A DNA stretch of 64,000 bases from Theionarchaea archaeon (lineage in GTDB: Archaea > Methanobacteriota_B > Thermococci > Methanofastidiosales > SZ-28-30). Below are positions 17,391 to 25,782 of the stretch, in pieces. Within the stretch, counting starts at the first letter, position 1; each line of letters begins with the position of its first letter. Below the pieces are notes generated by a model, which was given only the letters and a program-made list of their open reading frames with translations, made no database searches and was not told where the DNA came from. A program made the translations under genes and the position numbers. The stretch is taken from NCBI GenBank assembly GCA_018992685.1, contig JACVGT010000010.1, positions 1 through 64,000 of the forward strand. Direction: 5' to 3'.

Positions 17391-18122
17391 CTATAGGAGT
17401 TCTCTGGTGATATGCTGTGCAGCTTCCAGTACTCCTTCCCCGAGGTTTTTCTGAGAGACGTAACCCTCTCGTTCTCTTACAATCTCTTTGACTCTCTCAT
17501 GTGCATTTCCAACTGCCACAGGATACCCCACGCAGGACAACATTTCCAGGTCATTCATTCCATCCCCCACCCCAATCATATCCTCAAAGGGGATGTCAAG
17601 GCGCTCTCTCACTACTGTTAACCCGGTTTTCTTACTTAGCCCATTCTGCATCACATCTACTGCGTCCACATGAGCAATTACATACAGATTCAGACGTTCC
17701 TCTTGTATGATGTCCTTCAGATCTTGACTGACCTGGGGGATGTCTTCCCACTTTCTTGGGAAGAGACTGAACAGCGTCTCCTTTGGCTCTTCCCACACCT
17801 CGTATGCCGTGCTTCTATTTTCGAAGAAATGCTGTCTCACCTTCTTAATATCATTAATATGCCTGGTGTACAGTACTTTCTCTTTCTCACGAGGGAAGAA
17901 AACGTGTCCTCCCGATTCGCCAATTATTACCGTATCCTGGCGGAGCAACCCTGAAAATACCAGCCCTCCTGTAATATACCAGGGATGTTTGCCCGAGGCA
18001 AAGGAAATGTCCAGCCCTCCCCGTTCCAATTCCAGTATGCCGTCAATACTCTCCTTCTGGACTGGACATCCAGGAGGATTCAACACACCGTCAATATCGA
18101 AAACACAGAGCCTATAGGTCAT
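17391..18122 (-). CDS. HAD-family phosphatase (phosphoglycolate phosphatase-like)
   Basis: Haloacid dehalogenase phosphatase of the Cof/archaeal phosphoglycolate phosphatase type. Motif I is FDIDGVLNP near residue 9, motif II is in SFASGKHP, and the C-terminal motif is GVGDGMNDLEML. There are 243 residues from ATG 18122, which follows GGAGGGGTTGC. That ATG lies inside the end of the kinase gene upstream (11 base overlap), so the two are translationally coupled. A kinase and a phosphatase together suggest sugar-phosphate metabolism feeding glycan or cofactor synthesis. Confidence 0.82.
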   Translation of the reverse strand: MTYRLCVFDIDGVLNPPGCPVQKESIDGILELERGGLDISFASGKHPWYITGGLVFSGLLRQDTVIIGESGGHVFFPREKEKVLYTRHINDIKKVRQHFFENRSTAYEVWEEPKETLFSLFPRKWEDIPQVSQDLKDIIQEERLNLYVIAHVDAVDVMQNGLSKKTGLTVVRERLDIPFEDMIGVGDGMNDLEMLSCVGYPVAVGNAHERVKEIVREREGYVSQKNLGEGVLEAAQHITRELL

Positions 18123-19074
18123 GCAACCCCTCCACACGTACTCCATCATCAACGTGAACTGGGTAGACTGCTGACGTTTCCTCCAGAAGCCTATCTGCAA
18201 CTGATTTCTGGTTCCTCTCCCCTGAGCACAAGGCTGCAATGCACCCTCCCTGACCTGCCCCCGTCACTTTACAAGCCACCGCCCCTCCCTGATAAGCTGC
18301 CTCAATCAACTGTTCATTCTGAGGGATGGATCGACCTACTTCCCTCATTATATCTTGATTTTCCTTGACAATATCGCCCAGTTGTTCAATATCTTTGTTA
18401 ACAACGGCTCTTTTGCCTTCCCTGGTAATCCAGTCCAATCTCTCGATCAGTTCAACTACTTTTTTGTCCCCTGCTTTATATCTCCTGTACAACTCATCAT
18501 TAGAGGCTGCAGAGCTGTGGAATACACCTGTGTCAGCAACCACGAATCTTATGTCGCCTTTGTAGTGAGAGAGAGATTCTACTGTAGCATAGGGCTCCTG
18601 GTCCACAGGTCTATTGTTCTTTCCTCTGAAGTCCAGGAAGAGCAACCCTCCAAAGCTTGCTGCATACCAGTCCTGATATCCATTGAGCATGCCTAGATCT
18701 GTCTCTGCCCTCTGAGCCTGTTCTGCAATTTCGTACAAAGACATCACATTCTTGGTAAGAAGAGACATAGCGTACAGTACAGCCACACTCATGGACGCAG
18801 ATCCACCCAGTCCAGCAGACATAGGGACGTCTGTATGAATAGACAATTCAGCACTGAAGGAAGCTTTGACTCTGGCCAGAGTAGCCGTGAGTACAGGAAC
18901 CTGATCCTGAGCAACCGGGGCCCCCTCCATAATAACCGTTCCTTTCTCTGCAGAGACGATTTCACAGTATGTTCTCAAGGAAATGGCACTGCACAGCGTG
19001 CATTTGCCAAACATATCAGCAGCTCCACCTGAAAGATCAATACGGGAAGGTGCAGAGCACGTAACACGAGACAT
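18112..19074 (-). CDS. GHMP-family sugar kinase
   Basis: Small-molecule kinase of the GHMP family. All three motifs are present: PSRIDLSGGAADM near residue 8, the ATP loop PMSAGLGGSAS near 85, and KVTGAGQGGCIAAL near 270. There are 320 residues. The SGGAADM start and the overall layout recall kinases acting on heptose-7-phosphate or related sugar phosphates more than mevalonate kinase. ATG 19074 overlaps the stop of the upstream membrane gene (TGATG). The HAD phosphatase overlaps its 3' end. The substrate is not known. Confidence 0.82.
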   Translation of the reverse strand: MSRVTCSAPSRIDLSGGAADMFGKCTLCSAISLRTYCEIVSAEKGTVIMEGAPVAQDQVPVLTATLARVKASFSAELSIHTDVPMSAGLGGSASMSVAVLYAMSLLTKNVMSLYEIAEQAQRAETDLGMLNGYQDWYAASFGGLLFLDFRGKNNRPVDQEPYATVESLSHYKGDIRFVVADTGVFHSSAASNDELYRRYKAGDKKVVELIERLDWITREGKRAVVNKDIEQLGDIVKENQDIMREVGRSIPQNEQLIEAAYQGGAVACKVTGAGQGGCIAALCSGERNQKSVADRLLEETSAVYPVHVDDGVRVEGLHDL

Positions 19075-19583
19075 CACCTCTCTTTTCTGGAGCCTTTCTT
19101 AAATAGGTTTTCTCTGAGTGAGACGGTTGAAAAGTCAGTCGTTCCCAGAAGGACATAAATGACAGCCAGTCCACAAAAGAACTCAAGAACAACCCTGAGT
19201 GAGGTCAACACTGTAGTCACACTTGAAGCCTGAGGCAGAAATATGATCTTCACAAAAACTTTCTGTCCAACAACCACAAGATATGTGAAAAAGAGTACAC
19301 TAATTCCCACATAAGACATGGAAGGCGGCATCTTTCGGATCAGGAAAAAAAGACAACCTGCAGAGAGTATAACGCCTGCTAGAAACACGTATGGCAGAGG
19401 CAGATAGACCCCCACCCTCATTGCCAGAGAAGAAACCCCAAAGATTGCATAAAAAGGGAAGTACATCGCATAGGGCAATAGTTCCGATGCAGATATTCGT
19501 ATCCCTGTAATGAACAGAAGTGAGCTCACGGCAGATGAGATGACAAGGAGAGCCAAGACACCTACCCTGCTTGAGGATTCCAT
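19074..19583 (-). CDS. Small membrane protein, first gene of the kinase/phosphatase operon
   Basis: I do not recognise a family. The protein has 169 residues with about five hydrophobic helices and a basic C-terminus ending KKGSRKER. ATG 19583 follows GGAGGTGCAGCCC; GTG 19592 overlaps that site and is unlikely. Its stop overlaps the kinase start by one base, so the three genes form one operon. A transporter or glycan-assembly role is possible but unsupported. Confidence 0.65.
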   Translation of the reverse strand: MESSSRVGVLALLVISSAVSSLLFITGIRISASELLPYAMYFPFYAIFGVSSLAMRVGVYLPLPYVFLAGVILSAGCLFFLIRKMPPSMSYVGISVLFFTYLVVVGQKVFVKIIFLPQASSVTTVLTSLRVVLEFFCGLAVIYVLLGTTDFSTVSLRENLFKKGSRKER

Positions 19584-19688
19584 GGGCTGCACCTCCTGAC
19601 TGGTATCAGATGCTTCATGCTTCTCATCAGTTAGGTTCGTGAGGAAAAAGTAATAAGAAAAGAGTTAAAAAATATAAAAGAAAGTTGT

Positions 19689-20099
19689 CTAACCCTTCAC
19701 TTTGAACTTGATCTGGGTTCCTTGTTCGGTGACCAACATGCAGTCGTCTCCACCAGCATAGGTACCGGTTAACGTTACACAGGTTACACTGTCTGCTGTC
19801 AATTCTGTGCCAATGCTGGAGGCTATAAGTGATCCAGTATCGTCATACTCAGCGTCGAGTACAGCAGACGTGTTCAGGGCATTACGGATACACACTTCAA
19901 GAGCACCGCTGCTGAGCCTCTGATTTTCAAGCACGAGCTGCTCAGCTTCTCCACTCTCTGCACCGGTTTTTTCAGAAGTAAATCCGCTGGCCCATGCATA
20001 CACAATGACAGCAATGGCCACTGCAACTGCGATCATCAGAACGACTGCAATAACAGGGGATACACCCTTCTTTTTCATTAGTCTCTTGAGGAACTTCAT
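19689..20099 (-). CDS. Archaeal type IV pilin (class III signal peptide)
   Basis: Secreted pilus or adhesion subunit. After a short basic leader (MKFLKRLMKKKG) comes VSPVIAVVLMIAVAVAIAV, the classic N-terminal segment of archaeal pilins, with prepilin peptidase cleavage expected around KKG/VSP. The remaining 100 residues form a small beta-rich head with Cys near 77, 106 and 117. There are 136 residues from ATG 20099, which follows AGGAGGTATGAGCGT. A TATA box CTTTATAAGG lies at about 20143-20152. No pilus assembly genes are close, so the subunit is probably exported by machinery encoded elsewhere. Confidence 0.9.
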   Translation of the reverse strand: MKFLKRLMKKKGVSPVIAVVLMIAVAVAIAVIVYAWASGFTSEKTGAESGEAEQLVLENQRLSSGALEVCIRNALNTSAVLDAEYDDTGSLIASSIGTELTADSVTCVTLTGTYAGGDDCMLVTEQGTQIKFKVKG

Positions 20100-20142
20100 A
20101 CGCTCATACCTCCTTTCCTTTTGTATAATATTTTCAGGCATC

Positions 20143-20285
20143 CTTATAAAGGTTTCGCTTTGACATTGCGAAATTTACACGAGTAATTGAAATTCTCGCA
20201 AAAACGGGATTGATAGTTGCGAGTTCACCAGAGAACCGCAGCTTTCTTGCGAAAACCTTAAATATAGGTGTTAGTAATTTCATTC
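20143..20285. promoter_or_regulatory. Divergent promoter region with four TTGCGA sites
   Basis: The spacer between the pilin and the Lrp-like gene holds TATA boxes facing both ways: CTTTATAAGG for the pilin and TTAAATATA (20258-20266) for the regulator. Between them TTGCGA occurs at 20166-20171, 20217-20222 and 20247-20252, and inverted as TCGCAA at 20196-20201. The spacings are 30, 21 and 30 bases, close to whole helical turns. These are candidate operators for the adjacent regulator. Confidence 0.5.
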
Positions 20286-20705
20286 ATGAAAGAGAAGGAC
20301 AAGCGTATCATTGAGATTCTCAAGAAAGATTCCCGTGTTCCTGTCATTGCCATTTCCAAGAAGACCGGTATACCAGATACCACAATTCACTTTCGCTTGA
20401 AGAAGATTCAGGAGTGTGTGGACCGCTTCACGCTGTGTATGGATCATGAAAAAATGGGATACACCCTTTATATGCTTGAAGTGGAACCTGAACGCTATGC
20501 TCTTGATTTTATTACCGAAAAGAATGTAGAATCTGTTATTAACAACCTGAAAAAGATTGAAGGGGTACTTTTTGTGGCCCAGAGTAATGGTTCTATGGTT
20601 GCATTCTGTCGCAGCAAAGAACGACCGAATATTGAGATTCCCGGGGCTTCCGTCAGAAGGATTCTTCCCATAAAGAGACGATGGGGTAACTTCGCTGAAT
20701 ACTGA
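20286..20705 (+). CDS. Lrp/AsnC-family transcription regulator
   Basis: A 139-residue regulator. The first half is a helix-turn-helix (KRIIEILKKDSRVPVIAISK, then IPDTTIHFRLKKI), characteristic of Lrp/AsnC proteins, and the second half is a small alpha/beta ligand-binding-like domain. ATG 20286 lies about 24 bases after TTAAATATA, so the gene is probably leaderless; earlier starts at 20268 would precede the transcript. It probably binds the TTGCGA sites and may control both itself and the pilin. Confidence 0.82.
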   Translation: MKEKDKRIIEILKKDSRVPVIAISKKTGIPDTTIHFRLKKIQECVDRFTLCMDHEKMGYTLYMLEVEPERYALDFITEKNVESVINNLKKIEGVLFVAQSNGSMVAFCRSKERPNIEIPGASVRRILPIKRRWGNFAEY

Positions 20706-20878
20706 CTTTTTTCAGTACTAGAAATGCATGACAGAGTATGGCAAGGTTCCGTGCCTGTATTGTGCTACTGCTATGAAAACATCAATCCACGCGTACTTCC
20801 AATACACTGAATTGGTTCTTGATCTTCAACAATCCACAGGTTCTCCATCAGAAAGATGAAATCAAAAGTGAACGAGGT

Positions 20879-21337
20879 TCATGGAAGAGGAACCATGATG
20901 TCGCCCGCAAACAACAGCAACAGTACGAGAGCCAAGAGAAAGCACACAATTACCGCAATAAGATAGATCACCTGTATGATCCACAGTGAATACACCGATA
21001 ACAGCTTGATGTTCATTTCTTTGATTTTCTTTTCCCATGTCTCCCTGACTGTGAGACCCAATGCAAACAAGGCACAACTGGAGAAAAACAATCCCAAGGA
21101 AAGAAAGAATAATTCAAAACGTATGTCATACCAGATGAACGATCGGGCAACGTAGGATGCAGCGAAAAGTAGAAGACAAATGCAAAACAGGGATGCCAGA
21201 AACTCTGAGGACGGCTTGAGCTGTTCCTTGTAGAAAATTTTATAGAAAACGAATAAGATCTCTATGTACGCGAATGAATACAGAATAATCAGGCTGAACT
21301 CGATCACCAATGAAATGAATTCGACAATATCGATCAT
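20879..21337 (-). CDS. Small membrane protein downstream of tRNA-Ile
   Basis: An unrecognised 152-residue protein with four hydrophobic segments and a short charged loop (ETWEKKIKEMN). ATG 21337 follows GGAGAGGATGCT. The reading frame stays open further upstream through the tRNA-Ile gene, but that extension encodes the antisense of nothing useful and should be ignored. Only 26 bases separate it from the tRNA, so both may come from one transcript. Confidence 0.6.
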   Translation of the reverse strand: MIDIVEFISLVIEFSLIILYSFAYIEILFVFYKIFYKEQLKPSSEFLASLFCICLLLFAASYVARSFIWYDIRFELFFLSLGLFFSSCALFALGLTVRETWEKKIKEMNIKLLSVYSLWIIQVIYLIAVIVCFLLALVLLLLFAGDIMVPLP

Positions 21338-21363
21338 AGCATCCTCTCCTTGATACAGGGTAG

Positions 21364-21438
21364 TGGGCCCGTCGAGATTTGAACTCGAGACCTCCCGGTT
21401 ATCAGCCGGACGCTCTAACCAACCTAAGCCACGGGCCC
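21364..21438 (-). tRNA. tRNA-Ile (GAU anticodon)
   Basis: A cloverleaf folds on the minus strand. The acceptor stem is GGGCCCG/CGGGCCC, the anticodon loop is CTGATAA with anticodon GAT, and the T arm is TCGAG-TTCAAAT-CTCGA with discriminator A. No CCA is encoded, which is common in archaea. A TATA-like CCTTAAATAGG lies about 40 bases upstream (21473-21483). Confidence 0.93.
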
Positions 21439-21803
21439 GTGAAGGCGTGTACACCCTCTTTCATCCACCCCTATTTAAGGTTTTTCCCTTGATTTGATCA
21501 GCTGCCAGAGAAAGAACTTCGTCAGATTGGCAGGCTTCAAGTGTCTACGTCGCTGGAAGTAAGGCAAGTGCAGGAATGGCAATCCTGTGACCGTTCGTGG
21601 ATTGCTAGGGAAATGGCATCAGGATGAAAAGATGAAAGAAAGAATTCCCAGCAAACTCTTGGTGATCGACGACAAGAGTCCCAGTCTTTTGTCAAAACTT
21701 CCGCTATTGTGGAATTACTCCTGGGAAGAAACCGTTCTTTGTAGGGATTCAGATGCTGAAGGTGCCAGGGTTCACGAGTTCAGCTATTGGAGTAGCAGGT
21801 ACA
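21439..21803. other. Intergenic stretch without a supported gene
   Basis: Besides the tRNA-Ile promoter near 21473-21483 I see no convincing gene. An open frame at 21587-21841 on the plus strand has no ribosome site or TATA box at the right distance and runs into the end of the glycosylase gene. Confidence 0.5.
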
Positions 21804-22661
21804 TCAGACAAGTGAGTAGCCATCATGTATCTCTTTTATAAGTCCTTCCTTCTCCAGTTGCTTGATGATTCTCATCACCCGTTGAGATGCACCGCATTCT
21901 CGAATTAGCACTCCTGTGGATCGAGGGCCATCCAGCAGGATGTGGAGAATCTTCCCTCTGATCTGCCTGTCACTTCCTTCAAAGGGCGACTGTTTCTGAT
22001 GGTGAGCGCTCCTTCTGCTCGGGTTCTTCTCTGATTTCTTGATCATGACCCCGTAGTCCATCAGGGCGTAATACCATTCTCGAGGATTCCTCCTGTCCAG
22101 TGTCACCTTCACAAGAGGCAGAATCTCTGTGTCTCTGACAATCTCCCGATCACTGAAAAAGAAATGTATGTATACAGTCCTGATGTTAGTCTCAATGAAG
22201 ACAGCAGGCTTCAAGAAAGCAAAGGCAGCAAGTGCCCCGGCTGTGGCCTTGCCAATCCCAGGAAGTGTTTCCAGGATGGCAACATCTGACGGCAAATCCC
22301 CGTGAAATCTTGTAACTACCAGTTCTGCAGTCTTTTTAAGGTTTAGAGCTCTGCGATTATATCCCAACCCCTGCCACACTTTCAAAACGTCCTTGAAAGG
22401 GGCGTCGGCCAACGCGTGGATATCAGGAAATGCATGGATGAACTGATTGTATTTTGCTTTCACCCTCTGAGTCTGTGTCTGCTGAAGCATGAATTCAGAT
22501 ACAAGAATTCGGTAGGGATTTGTGGTTTCTCTCCACGGAAATGACCTACCACAGACTGAATAGTAGTCGTAAATGAGGGTTCGGAAAGCTGCGATGGATT
22601 CAGGTGCCAGTGGGGACGCTTGGAATTTCCTGTCTCTACCATCGTGAGACACTTCCTTCAT
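21804..22661 (-). CDS. MutY-like A/G-specific DNA glycosylase without an iron-sulfur cluster
   Basis: Base-excision repair glycosylase of the HhH-GPD superfamily, expected to remove adenine opposite 8-oxoguanine. It has the MutY-type segment FPWRETTNPYRILVSEFMLQQTQ and the helix-hairpin-helix ETLPGIGKATAGAL. The position of the usual catalytic Asp reads FIETNIR, so Glu may replace it. The Cys ligands of the 4Fe-4S cluster are absent: after ALMDYGVMIKK comes a basic stretch with no Cys. A winged-helix-like C-terminal domain follows (ILLDGPRSTGVLIRECGAS). There are 285 residues. Cluster-free relatives are, I believe, known in archaea. Confidence 0.85.
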   Translation of the reverse strand: MKEVSHDGRDRKFQASPLAPESIAAFRTLIYDYYSVCGRSFPWRETTNPYRILVSEFMLQQTQTQRVKAKYNQFIHAFPDIHALADAPFKDVLKVWQGLGYNRRALNLKKTAELVVTRFHGDLPSDVAILETLPGIGKATAGALAAFAFLKPAVFIETNIRTVYIHFFFSDREIVRDTEILPLVKVTLDRRNPREWYYALMDYGVMIKKSEKNPSRRSAHHQKQSPFEGSDRQIRGKILHILLDGPRSTGVLIRECGASQRVMRIIKQLEKEGLIKEIHDGYSLV

Positions 22662-23139
22662 GCTATTTAGACAGGTTCATACTTTAAAGACTTTCACAGA
22701 CTACCTAAAGAAAATACGTGAGCTTGTCAACGAATGACAGCACATTCTCTATGCTCTTTCACTGCTGCGCTGAGCCCGCAGTTCTAGGTTAATTGGCAAA
22801 GTGCAATCTTTGCTCCTGCCAATTCCTGGGATATTCTTATGATGAACGAGCATTGTTACCTCCTATTCATCGCATTTCCTAAATCTTTTTCTTGCTTTTC
22901 ATCTGCAACACCCCGGACTCACTAATACTACCGTACTGAAGAAGACCTCATAGCTTTTTGCGGTCAGTGCTGTTGCGATTGTAGTCATCGTAAGAAGATT
23001 CGGCTTCAGGGCAAAGGATCTCTTGAGAGAGATTAGAACCTAACACTGGATGTAAAGAATACATGAAGAACAAGAGAGGGGAATGACATAGATTCGGCGT
23101 TATTCCAAAGGCTTAAAAATCTCTACAAAAAAAAGAGGC
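22662..23139. other. 478-base intergenic region with an inverted repeat and the purP promoter
   Basis: The perfect inverted repeat AATTGGCA (22791-22798) / TGCCAATT (22817-22824) encloses a second small one (GCAAAG...CTTTGC), with AGG/CCT flanks able to extend the stem. It could be a structured RNA, a terminator or a protein site. At the right end GCTTAAAAATC (23111-23121) is a TATA box about 25 bases before the purP start. Nothing else is recognised. Confidence 0.4.
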
Positions 23140-24123
23140 ATGGTTACGATTGCCACCTTAGGCTCACATTCTGCATTGAATATCCTCGCAGGTGCCAAGG
23201 ATGAAGGGTTTAAAACACTCCTCCTGTGCGAGAGATCCCGCACTTTCTATGAACGGTTTAGTGTTGCTGATGAGATCATGTATTTGAACAGCTTGTCAGA
23301 AATCAAAGACCCGCAGCTGCAGGAGACTCTCATACAGAAAGAGGTCGTTCTCATTCCTCATGGTTCTTTCATTTCCTATCTTGATATAGACTCTTTGGAG
23401 ACTGAGTTCACTGTTCCCATTCTGGGAAATAAATACCTGTTCAGGCATGAATCTGACCGGAATTTAGAGAGAGAATGGTTCCTGAGAGCAAACGTACGGA
23501 TACCACGTACTTTTTCCCCTGACGAAATTGACACGAGAGTTATCGTGAAATACCATGGGGCCAAAGGAGGGAAAGGATACTTCACTGCAGATACTCCTCA
23601 GGAGTTTTACCACAAGCAGAAAGAGAATGAAGAAAAGGCAGAAATCCAGATTCAGGAATGGATTCACGGCGTAACAATGTACTTCCACTATTTCTACTCT
23701 CCTCTCAACAGGGAACTGGAACTGACAAGCATTGACCGCCGGTATGAAACTACTGCTGACGCCGTGGTCAGCCTGCCGAACAGAGAACCAACCTATGTGG
23801 TTGTAGGGAATTTTCCGCTGGCCATAAGAGAATCCTTGCTGGAACAGGTCTTTGATATTGGAGACAAGATGGTTGAAGCGTCTCAGACCCTTCATGAACG
23901 GGGATTGATTGGTCCTTTCTGTCTGGAGACTATTATCACAGACAAGCCAGAAATTGTAGTCTTTGAGATTTCGGCCCGAATTGTTGCGGGTACCAACATT
24001 TTTGTCCCATATTCTCCCTACTCCTATGCTAAGTATTTTGAACCCATGAGTGCAGGAAGACGCATCGCCCGGGAGATAAGAGAAGCAGTCGCCAGAGGAC
24101 GACTTAAAGACATTACCACCTAG
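23140..24123 (+). CDS. purP: FAICAR synthetase PurP (formate-dependent AICAR formylation)
   Basis: Archaeal purine enzyme that uses ATP and formate to convert AICAR to FAICAR, replacing folate-dependent PurH. It is an ATP-grasp protein of 327 residues. The first domain starts VTIATLGSHSALNILAGAK; the nucleotide-binding part has VIVKYHGAKGGKGYF near 128; the C-terminus has FCLETIITDKPEIVVFEISARIVAGTNIF. ATG 23140 is about 25 bases after a TATA box, so probably leaderless. It stands apart from the other purine genes at 55-64 kb. Confidence 0.92.
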   Translation: MVTIATLGSHSALNILAGAKDEGFKTLLLCERSRTFYERFSVADEIMYLNSLSEIKDPQLQETLIQKEVVLIPHGSFISYLDIDSLETEFTVPILGNKYLFRHESDRNLEREWFLRANVRIPRTFSPDEIDTRVIVKYHGAKGGKGYFTADTPQEFYHKQKENEEKAEIQIQEWIHGVTMYFHYFYSPLNRELELTSIDRRYETTADAVVSLPNREPTYVVVGNFPLAIRESLLEQVFDIGDKMVEASQTLHERGLIGPFCLETIITDKPEIVVFEISARIVAGTNIFVPYSPYSYAKYFEPMSAGRRIAREIREAVARGRLKDITT

Positions 24124-24197
24124 AGGGGATGGAACACACGGGACAACCGGTTCAGGAGAGGAAAGAATATTTAAACGTGGGAAAATTGATGGTGTCC

Positions 24198-24278
24198 ATG
24201 AATAATCAGAGCGCCTCTCGGAATCCCGCTGGTCAGAAGCTGGGGATCGGAGGCATCTACCTCTGGTTCATGAGGTGA
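24198..24278 (+). CDS. Putative 26-residue small ORF before the HdrD-like gene
   Basis: ATG 24198 lies exactly about 26 bases after the centre of ATATTTAAAC (24168-24177), the position expected for a leaderless transcript. The peptide starts MNNQSASRNPAGQKL and ends IYLWFMR. Its stop TGA (24276-24278) lies within the ribosome site GAGGTGATC of the next gene. It may be a regulatory leader, coupling translation of the downstream Fe-S protein, or a real micro-protein; no homologue is known to me. Confidence 0.4.
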   Translation: MNNQSASRNPAGQKLGIGGIYLWFMR

Positions 24279-24282
24279 TCAG

Positions 24283-25782
24283 ATGCTGGATACGTATATT
24301 CCGGATATCTATGCCTGCGCCCGTTGTGGTGATTGCAGAGAATCAGTGAAGCTTGAATCTGCTCACAAAGGTGTGTACCAGGTGTGTCCCATGAGAAACC
24401 AATTGGGATTCGACTCTTATACTGCTAGAGGAAAACTCACGGTGTTGCGCCACATACTTGAAGGCAAACCCATAGATGACGATGTGGCTGATCTGTTTTA
24501 CCACTGCCTGGAGTGTGGAAGCTGTGCAGAAGTGTGCATCTCTCAATTGGGTGAAGGAATCGACATCCCTTCCATTGTGGAGGATTTCAGGTCTGTGCTT
24601 GTGGACACGAACCTTATCAGGAAAGAACATAAACCCTTGATTGCGTCCATCAAGAACTATGATAATCCCTGGCAGATGCCCAGGTACCGGAAGGCTGAGT
24701 GGGCTGCTGCGTATGACCTGCCAGAGACAGGCGATATCCTCTTTTTTGCTGGGTGTTCAAGTTCTCTTTTGAATCCCCACCTGGCTGATTCAGTGATACG
24801 GATCTTCCACACTTTGGATATCCCTGTGGCATATCTGGGAAAGAAAGAAACCTGCTGCGGTTCTTTATTAAAGCGGGTGGGAGATCTTAGAGATTTTGAA
24901 CGTATCAAAGTAAAGAATGTGAAGTTATTTGAAGAATCGAAAGCTGAAACCATCGTTACCACATGTGCAGGGTGTTACCGCACGCTTTCCCGGGATTACA
25001 ATATCAGGGTTCAGCATATCTCGGAATTTCTGGATGAATACAGGAAAACACACGGATTGACCCTGACTCCTTTTGAGGAGAAGGTGACCTATCACGATCC
25101 CTGTCACCTGGGCAGGCACTGCAATATCTACATCCAGCCTCGAACCCTCATCAAGGCAATCCCCGGAATTGATTTCAAAGAGATGCCTCGAAACAGGGAA
25201 TTCTCCTGGTGTTGTGGTTCTGGGGCAGGAATAAAAACATATGATCCTCAGCTTGCCGTGGACATAGCCAAAGAAAGAGTAGAGGAGGCAGAGGGCCGAC
25301 TCATTATATCCACCTGTCCGTACTGTGAGGGCAACCTCAAAGACGGTGGAGCCCGGGTTCTGGATCTCGCTGAATTGTATGCTGACCTGCTGAAGCCTGG
25401 TGCTGCAGAAGAACAGGTGTCACATGCACTGGAAGCTTTCATGGCATATTTGCAGGACCATACAGAGATTTTTTCAGAAATCAAGAATGGCGGCATTCTA
25501 TTGTATCAGATCGAAGGTCAGTTCTTCACTGTTGAGCAAACCAAGAAGGGAACTGAAGTCAAGAAAGGAGAACACGATAAACCAGACCTTCTCATAACGA
25601 TTTCCCCTGAAGGGTGTAGTCAACTCATGTCCTGCAGGACCAAGGAAGAATACCTGGCTATGTACAAATATTTGTACAAGGAGACAGACCACCTGGATTT
25701 TGAAGTGAAGACTAACATGTTTAACATGGCAAGAAGGGGCTATGTCTTCTGGGCGAAAAAAGCAGGACTTCTTTCAATCTAG
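24283..25782 (+). CDS. HdrD/GlcF-like Fe-S oxidoreductase fused to an SCP2-like domain
   Basis: Probable electron-transfer protein. The first 95 residues hold two ferredoxin-type Cys clusters: CARCGDC with a later CP, and CLECGSCAEVC. Residues about 150-365 carry two CCG domains (ETCCGSLLKRVGD, then TCAGCYRTLS, YHDPCHLGRH, WCCGSGAG), as in heterodisulfide reductase HdrD and glycolate oxidase GlcF. The last 95 residues (GQFFTVEQTKKG to FWAKKAG) look like an SCP2/sterol-carrier-type domain. There are 499 residues. ATG 24283 follows GAGGTGATCAG. The electron donor and acceptor are unknown; no HdrABC genes are near. Confidence 0.8.
   Translation: MLDTYIPDIYACARCGDCRESVKLESAHKGVYQVCPMRNQLGFDSYTARGKLTVLRHILEGKPIDDDVADLFYHCLECGSCAEVCISQLGEGIDIPSIVEDFRSVLVDTNLIRKEHKPLIASIKNYDNPWQMPRYRKAEWAAAYDLPETGDILFFAGCSSSLLNPHLADSVIRIFHTLDIPVAYLGKKETCCGSLLKRVGDLRDFERIKVKNVKLFEESKAETIVTTCAGCYRTLSRDYNIRVQHISEFLDEYRKTHGLTLTPFEEKVTYHDPCHLGRHCNIYIQPRTLIKAIPGIDFKEMPRNREFSWCCGSGAGIKTYDPQLAVDIAKERVEEAEGRLIISTCPYCEGNLKDGGARVLDLAELYADLLKPGAAEEQVSHALEAFMAYLQDHTEIFSEIKNGGILLYQIEGQFFTVEQTKKGTEVKKGEHDKPDLLITISPEGCSQLMSCRTKEEYLAMYKYLYKETDHLDFEVKTNMFNMARRGYVFWAKKAGLLSI

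Noticed and set aside
21337-21454. N-terminal extension of the small membrane protein through tRNA-Ile
   Set aside because: The frame stays open by chance across the tRNA. ATG 21337 has a clear GGAGAGG site after the tRNA.
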